A DNA stretch of 59,075 nt from Bigelowiella natans CCMP2755 (Eukaryota; Cercozoa; Chlorarachniophyceae): positions 192,501 to 251,575 of the forward strand of contig ADNK01000614.1 of the NCBI GenBank assembly GCA_000320545.1, in the 5' to 3' direction. Position numbers and translations under genes: made by a program. Below, in pieces: positions 43,401 through 55,494 of the stretch; the stretch's first letter is position 1; each line of letters opens with the position of its first letter. The notes under the pieces are model-generated. The model made no database searches, had not been told where the DNA came from, and worked only from the letters and a program-made list of their open reading frames with translations.

Positions 43401-43879
43401 AAGTTGCACAGGCGCCGTTGCTCTGAGTTCTTTGATGCAATGAGCGAATGCAGCTTGATGATGCAGAAATGTTTAGTGGATGAAAGTAAAGTACTTTTTG
43501 ATATGGGACTGCACATGCATGTAGCAATAGTGCTCGCACAGCATGTACGACAACCAAAGCACGAGAGTGCATCATGACGCTCACTACTTGTCAAATATAT
43601 GTGTTGCATGCAAGTCACACAGGTCATGGGTAGCTTCATGCAACTAAACAAACAACGCACGTACTTGTTTCCCGCCTCTTGCTGCTTATACTTATTAGCT
43701 CTAGAGCTAGTTAGATCAGTCTACTCGCAGTTGTATGCATAATATAACGTCGCATGACTCCACAATGTGCGCGTCCACGCCACTAGATCAACGTTTACTT
43801 TGCAGCCACATGTTGAAAAGTGTTTACATGGTAAAGTCTTGCTGTTAGCACTTGCTTAAAAAAACTACCACGCTAATAA
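43401..43879. other. Tail-to-tail spacer, GH18-like / Cys-tail membrane gene
   Basis: No gene. ACATGCATGT near 43514, TTGCATGCAAG near 43608 and AGCTCTAGAGCTAG near 43696 are palindromic words. Confidence 0.6.
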
Positions 43880-44672
43880 CTAGCAGTCGCAATTGCAATC
43901 GCAATTACAATTACTGCAGTCTACTGCCCCAAAATCACAATCTCCACAATCTCCGAGGTTGCAGTTGCCAACGTCGTCGCATCCGCATCCATGCGTGCAA
44001 AAATGAGAGCAACAATCTGAATGGATAACAGGATAAGATCCAGGTGTCACGTAGCGTAAACTTCATATAATAACGCCAGCATAGACAATTTGTGAAAGCA
44101 GACTCACGTATATGAAATTTTTTTTGAACTAAATGTTCTAATCTACCTTCATTCACATGTACATCGAACGGAGTTTGATTCTTTCTTTTCCGCAGATTCA
44201 GCTGTCCCATGATAATGAATTTGTCAGATCGTCACACCACATCATCCTCAATAACTTTGCTCTCATTCACCCTTCCAGTCTCGGGGTCGTAACATTGTTT
44301 GTAAACACAACAACACATCCCACTGATCAGAAGGAGAGCTCCTGCCTTACAAATTCGAACATGTTTGGGGGTATCAACGGGAACGAACAGATGCGTTTTA
44401 TGAGTGAACCGCCTCACCACTGTTCCGATAATGATGCCGATCAACGTGCCGGTGTTGATGTTTCCTGTTCCCCTAATAAGTAGGCAAATAATATCTATCA
44501 CTCCGCACTCTTCACATCCACGCACAACAATAGCGTTGTCCCTTTTCTAATTGTGTCGCTCTTCCGAGCTTTTGCTCTCCCTTACAATTACGTGCTATCA
44601 TCATCATCATCGGTATCTCCAGGGCCAAAATCTAGGTCTGGAGTGGGAGCCGAGGTTGCGGTTGACCGGCGA
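43880..44672 (-). CDS. Single-pass membrane protein with juxtamembrane and C-terminal Cys clusters, 5' end not found
   Basis: Exons 44672-44592, 44472-44418, 44345-44256, 44201-44147 and 44016-43880 join in phase. The visible ectodomain end is Pro/Asp-rich (P-T-P-D-L-D-F-G-P-G-D, then a run of Asp). Next is one transmembrane helix (T-L-I-G-I-I-I-G-T-V-A-G-A-L-L-L-I), directly followed by C-C-C-V-Y-K-Q-C, a likely palmitoylation cluster. After a basic stretch (L-R-K-R-K-N-Q) the last exon codes 45 residues with 16 cysteines, ending C-N-C-D-C-N-C-D-C. The first exon found needs a phase-2 partner upstream, so the N-terminus with its expected signal peptide is missing, somewhere in 44673-46000. 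No family recognised. A cytoplasmic metal-binding tail is possible. Confidence 0.6.
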
Positions 44673-45489
44673 CTAAGTTTTGACAATATCTGTGTGTGGC
44701 TTATCAACTAATCTACGATAATTTCATATGCTCTCGCTATAAAGTTGGAATTTGAAAGTAAGTATCTTTTTTGGGTCATAATCGAGGCTTGAAGTTGTGT
44801 TTTAACCACCACCTTGCGCACACGAATGATCGAGGGATTACATTCGGAAGATCATTCCAGGTCCCTTTCGATATAGGCAGTGCATTTTCGAATAACTTTC
44901 TTTTTCAACAGAACAGCGGAAGTTTATCTTTCAATTTTTCGGATTAACATTGATTGTCGATACCGTCCGATTGCATTACAACATAATCCTCGCCTACGAG
45001 TCAAAAATAGAAAAGGAGTCACCAAACCCACATAGTATTCAGTGTTTCAGTTCAAATTCGAAATGCTGTCATTAGATAGGAAAGTTGTATGTCGTACCCA
45101 CAACTACCCCATTATTAGGCTCTCCATCTTCCTAACATGTATGTTATAATCTTTACAGCACGAATCTGTGGACATGTGACGCGCGCGGAATATTGCGGGG
45201 TTACCCAATTAGTGTAGGAGAATTCGGAACCGTCTATCCATACGAAATCTCTTTGATGTTAGGCATGTTTTACAATGTGTTGCCGGTATAATGCTACTTA
45301 CATAAGCATGGACATGATTCCTTGACTGTGTAGCTTGTATTTCTCTTAGTGAAGGAACTGAAAAACTAACCCTTCATTCGCAACATCAGATGCTCCAATC
45401 CATATTGCCGCTGTTTATGTAGTTGAAATTCAGTAACTAAAAACTGTAAAGAATCTCTTTAGACACAAGCACACACACACACACTCAAA

Positions 45490-45543
<54 letters not shown>

Positions 45544-46224
45544 GATGTTGTGTAAATATTATCGTGATGCCTTACAAGTGCTTCCTCCCGCAATAAACGT
45601 CAAATTGCGAACCAAACTATTCTCAGTTTCATCTCCAATGCTTACCAACCCTTTATTCCTGATAATTGTGCCGGATATTTTTTAATATACTTAAAGTATG
45701 CAACGGTAGGCAACACATTAATGTAATAGAAAACATATTCGTATTCTACCCGGTCAGTTGTTGGCAAAAATCCTCCGCCGCATTAAAATTTTCTGTACGT
45801 TCTGGGAAGTATATAAAGCTACGATTTCCCAGCGAAATAGTCACGTTGGTCTCTGAAGTGCAATCTGGTAGCAGCGTAGCGAAAATAGACGCTAGAAAGA
45901 ATGGTGCTCGTACAAACATGCGGGTTTTGAGGCAACAACTTCACGGCCATGTCGCAGCTGTTCGTCTGAAAATAGCTTCGATTTTCGAATAGCAGCACGC
46001 ATTTGACCGTGACGCTGTATTCGATCGCCCTGCTATTTCGTTAAAAAATGTCGAGGAAATGCGAGCAAAAGGGGACACCATCCCTCCGCCGCTGGTATTT
46101 AAATGTCTGCGTTTGGTGCTCGCTTGCCTGCTGTTTTTTGGTTGTAAATCATTGATTTTTGATTGTCGTTCCATTGAAAAACGCCTGTATTTCGTATCCA
46201 TTCTCCGACAAACAAACCTTAACA
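44673..46224. other. Spacer with hidden 5' end of the Cys-tail gene
   Basis: This should contain the 5' exons of the minus-strand membrane gene and the promoter of the plus-strand one. I could not pick exons with confidence. A (GA)n run sits at 45494-45534. A plus-strand frame at 45666-45992 lacks protein character. Confidence 0.4.
45494..45534. repeat. (GA)n microsatellite
   Basis: A GA run preceded by a short (CA)n run. Confidence 0.9.
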
Positions 46225-46684
46225 ATGCCCACGTCCTATTCGAGCACTGCCTCCGTCCTGCTCGTGGTGCTGGCCAACGTGTTCCTTGAGCTCTGCAACG
46301 CTGAAGGTAAACCAAATTTTTGCTTGGGGGGAGCGAGCTTTTATTTGCAATCGCATCCGTGCTGAAAAGAACAAGACATTGATCTGATGCTTTCCTCAAG
46401 GAGAGGCCGTCGCGGTTATTGCAGAGGCTGAGAGGGAATTTGCAAGGACTCATCAGGAGGATATGTTGGGAGCACACTTGCCAAAGATCCTTAAAATAGG
46501 ACTTGTAGGTATCGCTGTACTGGTTGTTAGCTCCTGCGTGCTTGGTCTATGTGTGGGAATATTCTTCTCGAAAACGTTCCAAAGCTGCTGCAAGGACCCA
46601 ATCTGGAGAAATGGTAAAAGCTCCCAGGCTCTTTCAAATAGCTATCAAGTCGTTTCGAGAGTCCCGATTGTAAAGAAGACCTAG
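46225..46684 (+). CDS. Small type I membrane protein, unknown family
   Basis: Two exons, 46225-46306 and 46401-46684, joined in phase 1; 121 aa. Residues 1-26 form a signal peptide (T-A-S-V-L-L-V-V-L-A-N-V-F-L, small residues before N-A-E-G). The short ectodomain is acidic and helical (V-I-A-E-A-E-R-E-F-A-R-T-H-Q-E-D). One transmembrane helix (I-L-K-I-G-L-V-G-I-A-V-L-V-V-S-S-C-V-L-G-L-C) is followed by a roughly 35-residue cytoplasmic tail that starts F-Q-S-C-C-K-D and ends V-P-I-V-K-K-T. The juxtamembrane Cys pair echoes the neighbouring Cys-tail membrane protein with which it is head to head. The C-terminal K-K-T could resemble a dilysine retrieval signal, but the spacing is not classic. 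Confidence 0.7.
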
Positions 46685-46931
46685 AGTAAAATGTCAGATG
46701 AAGACTCGTACTTAAAACATTCACATCCCACCGTATTTCTAGTTTCGTTGATTTGCTTATAAACAATAGTAGGCAAATTATGTTTTGTACATCATATGTC
46801 TAACAATGACGAACATGAATAGATGTTACCCGCAATGCATTCAATGACGTCGACTGTAGTGCAGACGTTACACGCATGCATAGTCAGACATGTAGTAGCT
46901 CTTGTTTAGCCTACGATACGCATACTTAAAG

Positions 46932-46985
<54 letters not shown>

Positions 46986-47281
46986 ATGTGTGTGTGTATG
47001 TGTACGGCGATGATACGCACGTGCGAACATTTTTATCAGTAATAGCACGGCATGAGCTTAACAAACGGCAAATGTTTTGCGATGCGACGGAGCACGCCAT
47101 GAATTGCACTTGCAATTAATACTAGATGTACCCGTAAGCCTGGGAATATGATACATACAGCATAGTAGCCCACAAGCATGCATGATGAAGATATGTGCAA
47201 AATAGGAAAGTACGCACTCTTTATCATGCTCAAGTTAAAGGTACAGCGCTACAATACATCTCTTGTAGAAGCTGCAATAAG
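46685..47281. other. Tail-to-tail spacer, small membrane protein / GRWD1
   Basis: No gene. It carries GCATGCATAG near 46874 and AGCATGCATGATG near 47175, and a (CT)n(GT)n compound repeat at about 46931-46990. Confidence 0.6.
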
Positions 47282-47553
47282 TTATAGATTAATCGGGTGG
47301 AAAATATTGAATCCCGATTCTGCGGTTGCTATGATTCTACCAACTATATCGGGATCAAAGGCAACTTCTTTCACTTCATTCATACCCTAATTTTGTGCAG
47401 ATTTGCATCGGAAAAACATTCACGTTCGTTGGAATTCATCAACTAAGAAAATCTTCATCATGATGAAGATTATCACCAGGTTGCGGTACGATGACAAAAT
47501 ATGTAGAAATGATAAAATCATGTATTTAATATATACATATGTGCGTGTGTGCG

Positions 47554-47639
<86 letters not shown>

Positions 47640-48444
47640 GGGGGGGAGGAGAGAGTATTCAGAAATGTAAGGGTTGTTCAATGCCTACCTGATGCACGAA
47701 ATATAAGCTGACAGGAATATCTGGCTGCTGTGGTTGCCGAGGCTGCTGCTGCTTCTCCTTCTTCTTTTTCCTATTTTTTGATGGGATCTTATTCACCCCT
47801 TGGATATCTTCCATACAATCGTCGTCGTTGTCGTCGTCCGCCTCCAGAGAGAAATCCCATACTCTATTATCATCATTTCGCACACATCACCGCCGCCGCA
47901 CACAGAAGGATCAAGAACATCACGTGCCAAACCATGCCATGCAGAGGACGGGTGGGTTGTGCTGCACGTACGTGACTCGATTATCAGCGGAGGATACGAC
48001 AAGAACAGACTCCTCGTCAGGGTGCCAGGCTATAGAGGTGATTGGATGGCCGATGTGATAGCTCACGGAAGCTATCGGCGTTGGCGACGATTCCAATGAT
48101 GATTTGGTATCCTTCCTCTCTCCCTCTCCGTTCTTGCCTTCATCGTCTCCGTCGTTGTCATTATCATCGTCGCCAACAAGAAGCTCCCTTTGTGGGGGCA
48201 CGATATCATGATGATATTGATGAATAATAGTGAGAAATAAGATGACCAGGATAAGATAAAAATCTGAATCCTCCTCGTCACCCTCCCCCCCCCCCCCTCC
48301 TACAAGATTATAACCTGAGGTCCCAGACTTTGAAGGTACCGTCATCGGCACCAGTAGCTAGCAAGTGGGCGCACGTACTCTTCGTGTTCCACGCCATAAC
48401 ATTCACCTTGAGAAACATAATCCTTCGATGAGTTTGCATACCTG

Positions 48445-48489
<45 letters not shown>

Positions 48490-48837
48490 CCTTCTCTCTT
48501 CCCTGCACCTCCCCCCCCATCTCCTTCTTCCGTACTCATCACAGACATCGGCATCATGCGCCTTGAAGATGATCTTAGGCTTTGGGTTGTTCTTGTTTTT
48601 GAAAGGGTCTTTTCCGCCTCCTCTACTGCGACGCTGCTGGCTGTTGGCATTTGCAGCAGCCGTGGCGAGTGAAGAGGGGGGGTGGCACGCGTCGGTGGCA
48701 GCCCATATCCTAACTTTGCCATCCACACATGCGGTAGCAAAGACTCCCGGTTCTACTGGCGACCAACAAATATCCTCCACGGAGCCTAAGGAATGGGAAC
48801 GGATGATTTACTGGATGATGCAATCTTGATCACATGG

Positions 48838-48878
<41 letters not shown>

Positions 48879-49045
48879 ATCGTTCAAGATAGATATCTGA
48901 CCAGGATGAAGGAACTCTGCATCTAAGATCTTCCATGGCGAGGAGGAGGACGGTGGTAAAGACGATGAAGTCTGCGACGAAAGAGGAGGGGCAGAATCCA
49001 GCTGCTGCCACAACTTAACGACTCCACTGCAAGAGTAGAGAAGTA

Positions 49046-49109
<64 letters not shown>

Positions 49110-49389
49110 GCAGCTAACATGTGTAAACACCAATCGCACAAACTTCCTCTAGGTCGATCGTCACGTGAGTGCCCTTAAGAGTGTTACTTTGTGTCGCCAG
49201 TGAGGAGTGCAAAGCTCCTAAGCTTTTCCCCCTCGTCATAGTCTTTCTGCACCGCTGAGCTTCCTCCACCTCCCTGCCTATAGTGAGGAGACCAAGCTAG
49301 TGCATATCCCTCTGCGCCGTGGCCACCATACTTGAAACGAGGCCGCAGCTTCATCTCTGTGAAGGAGACACGATGCGCACATAGTAGTG

Positions 49390-49420
<31 letters not shown>

Positions 49421-51083
49421 CGATGATGGAGGAGGAAGAGCAAGAGGCAGCAATCAACACCACTGTAAAAATCGGTGCGAGCGACAGGTAGATACTAATT
49501 GAATGGAGAAAAGCAATCGAGGTTTTACTTATGTCATCCTCCTCCTACTTCTTTTTCTCTTACCTCTGAACATGGCCCCCCTCCGATCGAATTTACTCTT
49601 AACGAGAGGCCGCGCGTTCTGGCTGCTAGTATCGTGCTCGTCATCGCCCCTTCCATCGTCTTTGTCTCCCTCCAGCATCTTCACAGCAACACTGGCGTTC
49701 CAAATGTACACGAAGCCGTTGTCTGACATTGTGGCGATGATATTCGGGTTCCTAGGTACAATAATGAGATGTAAATTTCAATTAGGGGGGAGGGAGAAGA
49801 CAAAAGATAGGGGAAATGGAAGAAGAGGGAGGCCTATTAGCGTATTAGCGTTGTGATGTTACATGTTGTTCTTTCTTTAAGCAACCACTCATGCTTGTCA
49901 TCATTATCATCATTATCATCATCATCATCATCACCATCACCATCATCGTCACTATCACCTGGGGTCTGCCCTTATTCGGTTGACGGTACCAGGATGACTC
50001 CACTGCACAACGATATCTCTTTTCCTCCCTTTCTCGTCCTTTTCCTTATTCCTCATATTTGCTCCAGATTGGTTCGTCGCTGGCGCATCAGCTTGATGTG
50101 CTAATCCTCCTATCCCTTCCTTCCCACCCCCTCCTTCACTCCCTGCTGCTCCTCTTCTCGAATTTAGACTCTGTCGTTTGCAATGCCTTTGCTCTCCATC
50201 CTTCTTCTCCACGCTACTGTTTTTCTTCTCGCTGGCCTCACACTCAACCCCCTCCACTACCTCCTCCTCTTCATCGCCGTCATCCCGGATTTCGAGGTCC
50301 TTCATTGCCGGTCTCTTCTTCTTGTTCTTCTTGCTCCACTTGGAGGACTGGCGTTCGTCTGTATCCACGCTTGGAACGGAGAACTCGTCATTTCCATATT
50401 CTTCGTCGTCACTAATGGCTGAGAACTCGTCGTCATCCTCGGTGCTACTAGAGGTGCCCTGTCAATGTGTACGTGTCAGAAGGCTGTGGGTGGGTGGTTG
50501 CGAGGAGTATGAATCCCGCATGATTGTTCAAATGACGGAGCACCGAACATTACGCGTCCTACAACATGTACTAGTTTTTCGTGATTGCCATGTATAGAAG
50601 TTGTTTTCTCTAGTTTCTGACATCTTCTTAAGATCACAGCAGGACACACATCACCGCCACCACCACCACCATCATCATCATCGTCGTCGTCGTCGTCATC
50701 AGTGTGCACCTGTTTCGAACATCGCACGTACGGGACTGCAAGATCTACAAGAGCTACGAAGTTTTCCGCCGATTTTATTGCGTTTGTGCCTACCCAGTAA
50801 TGATCACCATCACCACCATCATCATCATCGCCTGCCTGTTATCATTATCATCATCAAGATCTCCAACCTGCGACCAATCGAGTTCTCGAAGATAAAGACG
50901 GAAAGGAAGTTGTAGACACAGGCGAGGACGCTGCTGCATTGTTCTTCTTCGTAGACGCGGAAGGTGATGGTGGGCAATCGGAGGAGGCCCCATGATTGGA
51001 TCGAATAATGTCGAAGCTTAGGCACGGCCAATTCAATCCTATGCAAGCAGACAGTCAGATAAATGTTCATTGCATCATCCACA

Positions 51084-51120
<37 letters not shown>

Positions 51121-51670
51121 ACACACTTACGGAAGGATCGAAAAGATCGATAGATATTTTCTCGCCCGATCAACGCCTCTTCCCTCTCACCTAGCGATCC
51201 TAGTACGACGATGGTGTAGAGCAAATAAACTCGAACGGAGTGTGCACCGAATTGATTGTCAGCTTCTCCAACAATTTTATAGTACCTCCTCCCTTCACAT
51301 CCTCCCACTAAGAACCCATGTTGCACATCTTTCAATCTGTCTATAGCCTCCATCCCATCACCTTTGAGTAGCGTAGAATGCTCGTGGTGGTTACCAATTC
51401 CTTGAAAGTGGTAATGCCTCGAGCCATCACCATGACGGCTAGGGCTTCTGTGTACATAATATTTCATTAGATTTTATTGATTGTCAATGGTGGCTGCCGC
51501 GTTCTCGATGCACCAGAGCTAAAATACATAGGTCTGCTTGAGTGCTGTACCAGCAACCACGAAATACCTTTGTTCGTCTTCCCTTCGAAGGACAACGAGC
51601 ATGGGAAAGAGCGTAGAAGCTAGTAGTGCAACCACACGTATGAACCTCTTCCTCGGTCGGCCAGGGCGGC
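47282..51670 (-). CDS. GRWD1: GRWD1/Rrb1-type WD-repeat ribosome-assembly chaperone
   Basis: GRWD1 (yeast Rrb1) is the nucleolar WD40 chaperone for ribosomal protein uL3. Main exons, 5' to 3': about 51190-51130 (E-R-E-E-A-L-I-G-R-E-N), about 51038-50895 (N-W-P-C-L-S-F-D-I), 50465-49970 (acidic and basic low-complexity part), about 49760-49550 (D-N-G-F-V-Y-I-W), about 49370-49195 (F-K-Y-G-G-H-G-A-E-G-Y-A-L-A-W-S), about 49030-48880, about 48785-48545 (V-E-D-I-C-W-S-P), about 48411-48320 (V-N-V-M-A-W-N, F-K-V-W-D-L), about 48230-47972 (P-I-T-S-I-A-W-H-P-D-E), 47863-47689 (V-W-D-F-S-L-E, ending Y-F-V-H-Q) and 47386-47282 (E-S-G-F-N-I-F). The order matches GRWD1. The exon with W-P-C-L-S-F-D changes frame at the C-run 50988-50991, a probable 1-nt deletion or assembly error. 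The N-terminus (possible start near 51670, M-G-R-P-G-R-P-R-K-R) is uncertain. Confidence 0.85.
47557..47632. repeat. Compound (GT)n(GA)n microsatellite
   Basis: It lies in the last GRWD1 intron. Confidence 0.9.
49047..49107. repeat. Compound (AT)n(GT)n microsatellite
   Basis: It lies in a GRWD1 intron. Confidence 0.9.
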
Positions 51671-52308
51671 CCATCTTTCCCCCCCTACCGCCTATCCTCT
51701 CCCACACGAATCGGTTCTGCTCCAGAGTGGGGTCCGGTGCTAACTTGTAACGCCCAGACAGTCACGAGGTCAATTTTCATCCGGCATAGAACAGTGGGAC
51801 GATGATCTTCTTCGATGAAAAACCAGACATTTTTATAGTGGATATATCCGGCTCAGCAAACCAGCAGCGATGTGAGTAACAACGATGCGACTGCAGATGT
51901 TCATTTTCTGCCGCACAGGCAAAATTGTGTTCCGAAGTTTTCCGCTAAATGTTGATGATAATCTACGAGAAAGACGAAGCGAACGAACCAGTAGAGATCT
52001 ACCGAGGACATCATCATCATCATCATGACCGACCATGATCTTGTTCTTCCCGGAAAGTTCCCAGAATCCATAGCTTCGTAGAAGAAAAGGACCCGAACCA
52101 GCGGCGCAAAGGCCGATGTTGCCCTGCAATTTCGTTGATTTCTCTCTGCGACAAGCCTGTTTAAGCCCAAAATGACCTCATTTCCTTCTCCTTGCGGTCG
52201 CGCCCGCACCCGGGTTCTGCACTCTGTCGGCCCGGTCCCAGAGCTTTCAATTCCGAATCACAACTCAACAAACCGAACAACACAAACTGCTTACAAACGA
52301 GATCAAAC
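51671..52308. promoter_or_regulatory. Head-to-head spacer, GRWD1 / S1 protein
   Basis: No gene in about 640 bp. By position it is a shared promoter region for two genes likely linked to RNA or ribosome biology. A plus-strand frame beginning at an ATG at 52172 could be a uORF. Confidence 0.4.
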
Positions 52309-53313
52309 ATGTCATCTCGACCAAGATCGAGGCATGGGGGAAGAAGGAACCTGCCCAAGTTTACACCGTCGCTCAAACTCTTTCTGCAGCCCCATGTCAT
52401 CTACAAAGGTGTCGTCGCACGCGTGGGGCAGAAAGCCGCTTCCGTTGACATTGGATTTGGAAAGATCCTAGGTATACTACCGCGCTCACGTGTGGCTGCT
52501 CCTTCCCTGAAGAAGTTCTTTAACAAATACGAGTCCACTATGAAACTGTGGTATCCAAAGACCGAAGACTGTCGCGATGTGCTTCAGCCTGGAGACGTCA
52601 TTGAGGTGGTTGCCTCACGGGTTTCTCAGCGTCAAATTGACCTGGAACGTGCTCCAGCCGATGCTAAGTCGCGTTTATTTCTCAACTACTTGCACAGTCC
52701 GGGCATGAAGAAACCTTCATCATCATCATCATCTACATCATCATCCTCTGTAGCAGCCACGACGAACGCCACAAGTCCTGCTGAATCGAAAATAGGGTCC
52801 TGCAGCTCGTCACGCTCACCCAGTATCAAGAGTGACGAAGACTTGACTGTATTCCACAACAAACTCATTGATTCTACGCCAACGAAGAAAGTGTATCAGC
52901 ACCTGTCGTCTAATCTGCAAGAAGCTGAAACGAAAAAGAAAGTAACTCGCAAGCGCCTTGAAGCACTAAAGGTAGGAACGGTTCTGGAAGGACACGTGAA
53001 AAACGTGCTTCACTTTGGTGCATTCGTAGACATTGGTGCCACGAAAGACGGGTTAATTCCGCTTGGCTGCTTACGGTTCTGGAACAATCGGCAGAAAGAA
53101 TCCGCTCGTAGTTCATCTGGCAGCGCTTTTTCTTCCGCAGGCGATATCCTTCGTCGTGGGGATCGCGTGGAGGTTCTCATCGAGAGCATCGACAAACGCA
53201 GAAAACGCATTGGATTGGACCTATTGTCGAAGGGAAATAAGGCAGAGGGAGAAGCCAATCCTTTGCCCGTTCCTAACTTGAAGGATCCCAATGAGTTTCC
53301 TCCCCTCAAATGA
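52309..53313 (+). CDS. Protein with two S1 RNA-binding domains
   Basis: Intronless, 334 aa from the ATG at 52309 (M-S-S-R-P-R-S-R-H-G-G); upstream in-frame sequence lacks an ATG. A basic N-terminus preced es an S1-like OB fold at about residues 30-130: V-I-Y-K-G-V-V-A-R-V, V-D-I-G-F-G-K-I-L-G-I-L-P, then P-G-D-V-I-E-V-V-A-S-R-V. A Ser-rich linker (about 138-185, poly-Ser from TCA repeats) follows. The second, better S1 domain (about 220-315) shows G-T-V-L-E-G-H-V-K-N-V, F-G-A-F-V-D-I-G, D-G-L-I-P, then G-D-R-V-E-V-L-I-E-S-I-D and R-I-G-L-D-L. The basic N-terminus could be an organellar leader, but no cleavage motif is clear. A role in organellar or cytosolic translation, or in RNA handling, is inferred. 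Confidence 0.8.
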   Translation: MSSRPRSRHGGRRNLPKFTPSLKLFLQPHVIYKGVVARVGQKAASVDIGFGKILGILPRSRVAAPSLKKFFNKYESTMKLWYPKTEDCRDVLQPGDVIEVVASRVSQRQIDLERAPADAKSRLFLNYLHSPGMKKPSSSSSSTSSSSVAATTNATSPAESKIGSCSSSRSPSIKSDEDLTVFHNKLIDSTPTKKVYQHLSSNLQEAETKKKVTRKRLEALKVGTVLEGHVKNVLHFGAFVDIGATKDGLIPLGCLRFWNNRQKESARSSSGSAFSSAGDILRRGDRVEVLIESIDKRRKRIGLDLLSKGNKAEGEANPLPVPNLKDPNEFPPLK

Positions 53314-54049
53314 AAAAAGATAGCCATGAAAATGGCAACTTGCAAAATGCAATACACGTGGCAGCTTTATGCCCGATAACAATCAACAAAAAATGTTGGA
53401 AAACAATGTCACTGTTCTCAGTGAGGACAACCTTATTTCTCACTTGCAAAACAGAAAAGCTGTGTGGATTATTTTCTTAGTCTTTCATCTCCGACCGAAA
53501 CAAATTCATTTAACGTTTCTGAGGAAGCCAACGCTGAGCTCCATGCATGCTGTTGAAATGATTTAAAAAAGATTTAAAAAAATTCAAACAATCACCCAAT
53601 TTTCTGAGCTCAAATGAATTCACGCCACAAGCCAGTCTCAAAAGACTTTGAAATGCACGCGGGCAGCGGCACTTGTGTTTTTTGTCAATTGCAGCATAAT
53701 GCTGCGATCAATGCACTGCTACTTAAACCAAAACTAGCATGACCCAACGAAAATGCGCACCACTTTGCGCACACTGTTGGACATCATCTTCGCCTCATTC
53801 TGTTCTGATCAACATGCATGCATGCCAAGGGATCGAACACAGATTTTCATGCGTGTGCAGCATTGCAGGGCATGCATGCACACGAATGTCTAATGTACAA
53901 CATTTGCTGGATGCCTTCGCACCATGTGGAATGATGCAGCATTTTTTGAAATGGCACTTCAAGGCTTGAACTTTCTATTGAAGCATAAATTAAGACATGA
54001 CAAATTTCTTTTATTCCGATCTTCATCATGAGCGCATTCATCTATATAT
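53314..54049. other. Tail-to-tail spacer, S1 protein / unidentified gene
   Basis: No gene seen. ATGCATGC-type palindromes lie near 53543, 53813-53822 and 53871. Confidence 0.6.
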
Positions 54050-54108
54050 CTACGATTCGGACGCTGCATCCCAAGGACGACGTTGAACCCCATCATCATC
54101 ATCATCAT

Positions 54109-54141
<33 letters not shown>

Positions 54142-54521
54142 CGTCGTAAATTCCGCGATGTCGCGAGAAAAAGTCTGTTTTCCATACAAAATCCGAGTCG
54201 TCATCATGGCTCTGCCTTTCATAGCCCTCCTCACTGATCTGTCGAAGCTCCTCCGAAATGTCGTCGAAGACATCATCTGAATTTTGGGGAGATAGGGTGA
54301 GCAGAGGAGGGTGTAAGACAACGCAGCACAACGCACATCTCACGCACGTAAGTGGTGCAATGTAGGCAATGGCAAGGACTCGCAAAGACACACTGCGATT
54401 GATGTTGTGCTTATATCAATATCAAATTGCACTGATGAAGAAATGCATCATGCTTCTTGTGAAGGACCTCACTTTCCTCTTTCTTCACTTTTCTTCGCTT
54501 TCTCCCTCTCACCTCCCCCCC

Positions 54522-54563
<42 letters not shown>

Positions 54564-54758
54564 TATGTTTCGTTAAAATACTTGCCTGTTCTCTCATCTA
54601 ATATACTGCATCACCTTGGCGCTTGGGGTGCTGTCGTCCGTCGTCGTTTGCTCTGCCGCTGCCATGAAGATGTCTCATTTTCCTCTCCACATACTCTTCG
54701 TCTATGTAATGATGATCAAGTGTGAATTGTTCACTTTCTTGCACCAACTCAACCAATA

Positions 54759-54803
<45 letters not shown>

Positions 54804-55456
54804 ATATATAAATAAATAAATATATATATATATATATATATTTAATAAAGTAAATAATATAAACCCATCGTGTCATCATCATCGGTTGAGGAGAGCCGGG
54901 GATGGCCGTCTTCACTATAAGTATCTTCATGGCATTGGTATTCACAGCCCATCTGATATAAATGGTGTTAGCGAAGTAGTTTTAATGATTCTAGTAGGAG
55001 GGAACGAGAGGCGTACATGTTGATGATAAGGAAAGACACCCACTCTCCTCCCCCCCTCCCCTCTCTCTCTCTTGTACCTTTTCCAGGGTACGAGCAACTT
55101 TTCTCGAATATGTGCGCTCCTTCCGACGACGATTGTCTATCTCATCGTTGTATCTGGTGTGAGGAAGAGGGCGTGTGCTCAAGATTGCATCCACCATCTC
55201 CTTCCTACTGCTTTCTTCCCGACCGTCGTGGTATTCGTACCAACGCGCCGGAAGGGGACGAGTTTGGAGCTGATGACGACGATCATTAATTTATTTAGTC
55301 AGGGCAGCAACACCACCAACCATCAGTTCATTTTTAACAACGATTATGGCGTTATTGCCGTATACTACTTGCGAGCGTAACGTAGAACACGGACACAGCT
55401 AAAACGACGATCGAAATAGTGAAAGCTCAAGTTTCTCAAAGCGAATATAAACATCA

Positions 55457-55494
<38 letters not shown>

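Noticed and set aside
44220-44525. Two-helix membrane ORF on the minus strand
   Set aside because: A 72 bp phase-0 intron (44417-44346) merges the two hydrophobic halves into one normal transmembrane helix.
45666-45992. 108-codon plus-strand ORF
   Set aside because: It has no domain and no ATG-centred context, and lies in a promoter-like spacer; treated as chance.
50790-51124. Asp/His/Ser homopolymer proteins from ATC/TCA repeats
   Set aside because: These are translations of trinucleotide microsatellites in GRWD1 introns.
51519-51707. Separate small membrane-protein gene (M-G-R-P-G-R-P-R-K-R start)
   Set aside because: Its splice phases lead into the GRWD1 N-terminal exons, so I treat it as a possible GRWD1 5' exon rather than an extra gene; this remains uncertain.
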